A DNA stretch of 23,197 nt from CAYJHC01 sp964370075 (GTDB lineage: Bacteria; Bacillota; Clostridia; Peptostreptococcales; Anaerovoracaceae), in contig CAYJHC010000025.1 of NCBI GenBank assembly GCA_964370075.1, positions 1-23,197 on the forward strand, in the 5' to 3' direction. Positions 22,637-23,197 of the stretch are shown here, one piece after another; within the stretch, counting starts at the first letter, position 1, and each line of letters opens with the position of its first letter. Made by a program: the position numbers and the translations under genes. The notes beneath the pieces were generated by a model that did no database searches, was not told the DNA's origin, and saw nothing but the letters and a program-made list of their open reading frames with translations.

Positions 22637-22693
22637 AGTTTTACAAACTTCAGCTCTGCATAGTCAGCAACCCGAAAATTAATTTTCACTCTT

Positions 22694-22748
22694 AAAAATC
22701 TCCCAGCCTATAAAAGAAATAGCACTGGGAGATTTTTTGATTCATTCA
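22694..22748. terminator. Bidirectional intrinsic terminator
   Basis: A perfect 13-bp stem AAAAATCTCCCAG/CTGGGAGATTTTT (22694-22706 with 22735-22747) with a 28-nt loop. The T-run on the right and A-run on the left serve the channel gene and the convergent gene ending at 22815. Confidence 0.85.
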
Positions 22749-22814
22749 GTTTTTTAAAGAGGAGTTCAACTGCTAATTTTAAATCGAGGCGAATGAGCTA
22801 ACATACACGCACGA

Positions 22815-23197
22815 TTATGCCAAATCACCTGCAGCTTTTATTTTAACTCTGTTAGTGTTTCCTGGGTAATAAGCCAAAGGAACATCTTCAATGTCAATAA
22901 TCTCTACAGTACTTTCTATAGCTCCAGCTAAAACAGCAAGATTTATAGCTTCCTTTTTAGCAACTTCTAAAGCCTCTTCACGTGGTGTCTCATCATAGTC
23001 TATTAACTGCTCATATGTTCCAGAGACCTTCGAAATAGCAGATCCTATTGCATTAGCACAGCCAAAGTGGTTTGGTTTTTCTACAATACTTGCACCTTCT
23101 AGTTTAGTAGGGAGTATTACAGATCCTCCACCAACTAAAATCACCTCTGCATCAGCATTAGAAATCTTCATAGAATCTAATGCATCTTCTGTCATTT
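22815..23197 (-). CDS. Hydantoinase/oxoprolinase family protein, C-terminal part (runs off the window)
   Basis: About 127 C-terminal residues of a larger protein are present, and the frame is open to the right edge, so the ATG at 23195 is internal. The segment EVILVGGGSVILP, then NHFGCANAIGSAISKVSG, and IPLAYYPGN(T)NRVKIKAAGDL at the end match the C-terminus of the HyuA-like hydantoinase/oxoprolinase family, an ASKHA-fold ATP-using ring-opening enzyme of about 500 or more residues. The substrate cannot be told from this part. Confidence 0.82.
   Translation of the reverse strand, partial: MTEDALDSMKISNADAEVILVGGGSVILPTKLEGASIVEKPNHFGCANAIGSAISKVSGTYEQLIDYDETPREEALEVAKKEAINLAVLAGAIESTVEIIDIEDVPLAYYPGNTNRVKIKAAGDLA

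Noticed and set aside
1..23197. CRISPR arrays, insertion sequences, prophage genes, tRNA and rRNA
   Set aside because: None seen: no spaced repeats of CRISPR type, no transposase or integrase motifs, no tRNA-like cloverleaf noticed. A scan with dedicated tools would be decisive.

Overview
The window looks like chromosome from a low-GC, strictly anaerobic, motile or surface-active Firmicute of the class Clostridia. Evidence: very AT-rich spacers, strong AGGAGG-type ribosome binding sites, sigma-A-like TTGNNN-17-TATAAT promoters, U-tract terminators, an Ech-type [NiFe] hydrogenase, a type IV filament locus, and a selenium/sulfur-carrier gene group common in clostridia. A species cannot be named from the sequence alone. 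No tRNA, rRNA, IS element, prophage or CRISPR array is visible.

Layout. Positions 1-1428 hold the first codons of an unknown minus-strand gene and a plus-strand DUF368/PopT-type membrane protein (undecaprenyl-phosphate recycling family). Positions 1606-4092 hold a 725-aa sensor-GGDEF-EAL protein and a 37-aa membrane protein that has its own promoter and terminator (not in any ORF list limited to longer frames). Positions 4229-9704 are a complete six-gene ech operon on the minus strand (echA-B-C-D-E-F, tightly packed or overlapping), with a clear promoter and a long terminator hairpin. Between the ech promoter and the next gene (9881-10024) lies a promoter plus a structured, terminator-ended element with no ORF of useful length: a candidate small RNA or attenuator. 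Positions 10083-12056 encode a second cyclic-di-GMP protein, 7TM-degenerate GGDEF-EAL.

Positions 12402-17661 are a seven-gene minus-strand operon for a reduced type IV filament/type II secretion-like machine: transglutaminase-fold lipoprotein, PilC/GspF, four small single-pass membrane or pilin-like proteins, and a PilT-type ATPase. No PilB, prepilin peptidase or PilMNO is present in the window. The operon has a good promoter about 230 nt upstream of its first gene.

Positions 17890-20379 are a selenium/sulfur trafficking group: a stand-alone DsrE-like half of YedF, a DUF3343 carrier-like protein and a C_GCAxxG_C_C protein on the plus strand, converging on a cysteine desulfurase on the minus strand. 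Positions 20787-22636 hold a secreted RsgI-middle-domain-like protein ending in 31 consecutive aspartates, and a NaChBac/NavAb-type voltage-gated sodium channel. The window ends in the C-terminal part of a hydantoinase/oxoprolinase-family protein.

How the parts may work together: Ech would couple reduced-ferredoxin oxidation to H2 formation and ion pumping. The two EAL proteins, both with intact phosphodiesterase residues, could lower c-di-GMP, which in clostridia often controls type IV pili. These functional links are inferences from gene content and proximity. The most unusual items are the candidate RNA at 9881-9989, the polyaspartate exported protein, and the minimal filament operon led by a transglutaminase lipoprotein.
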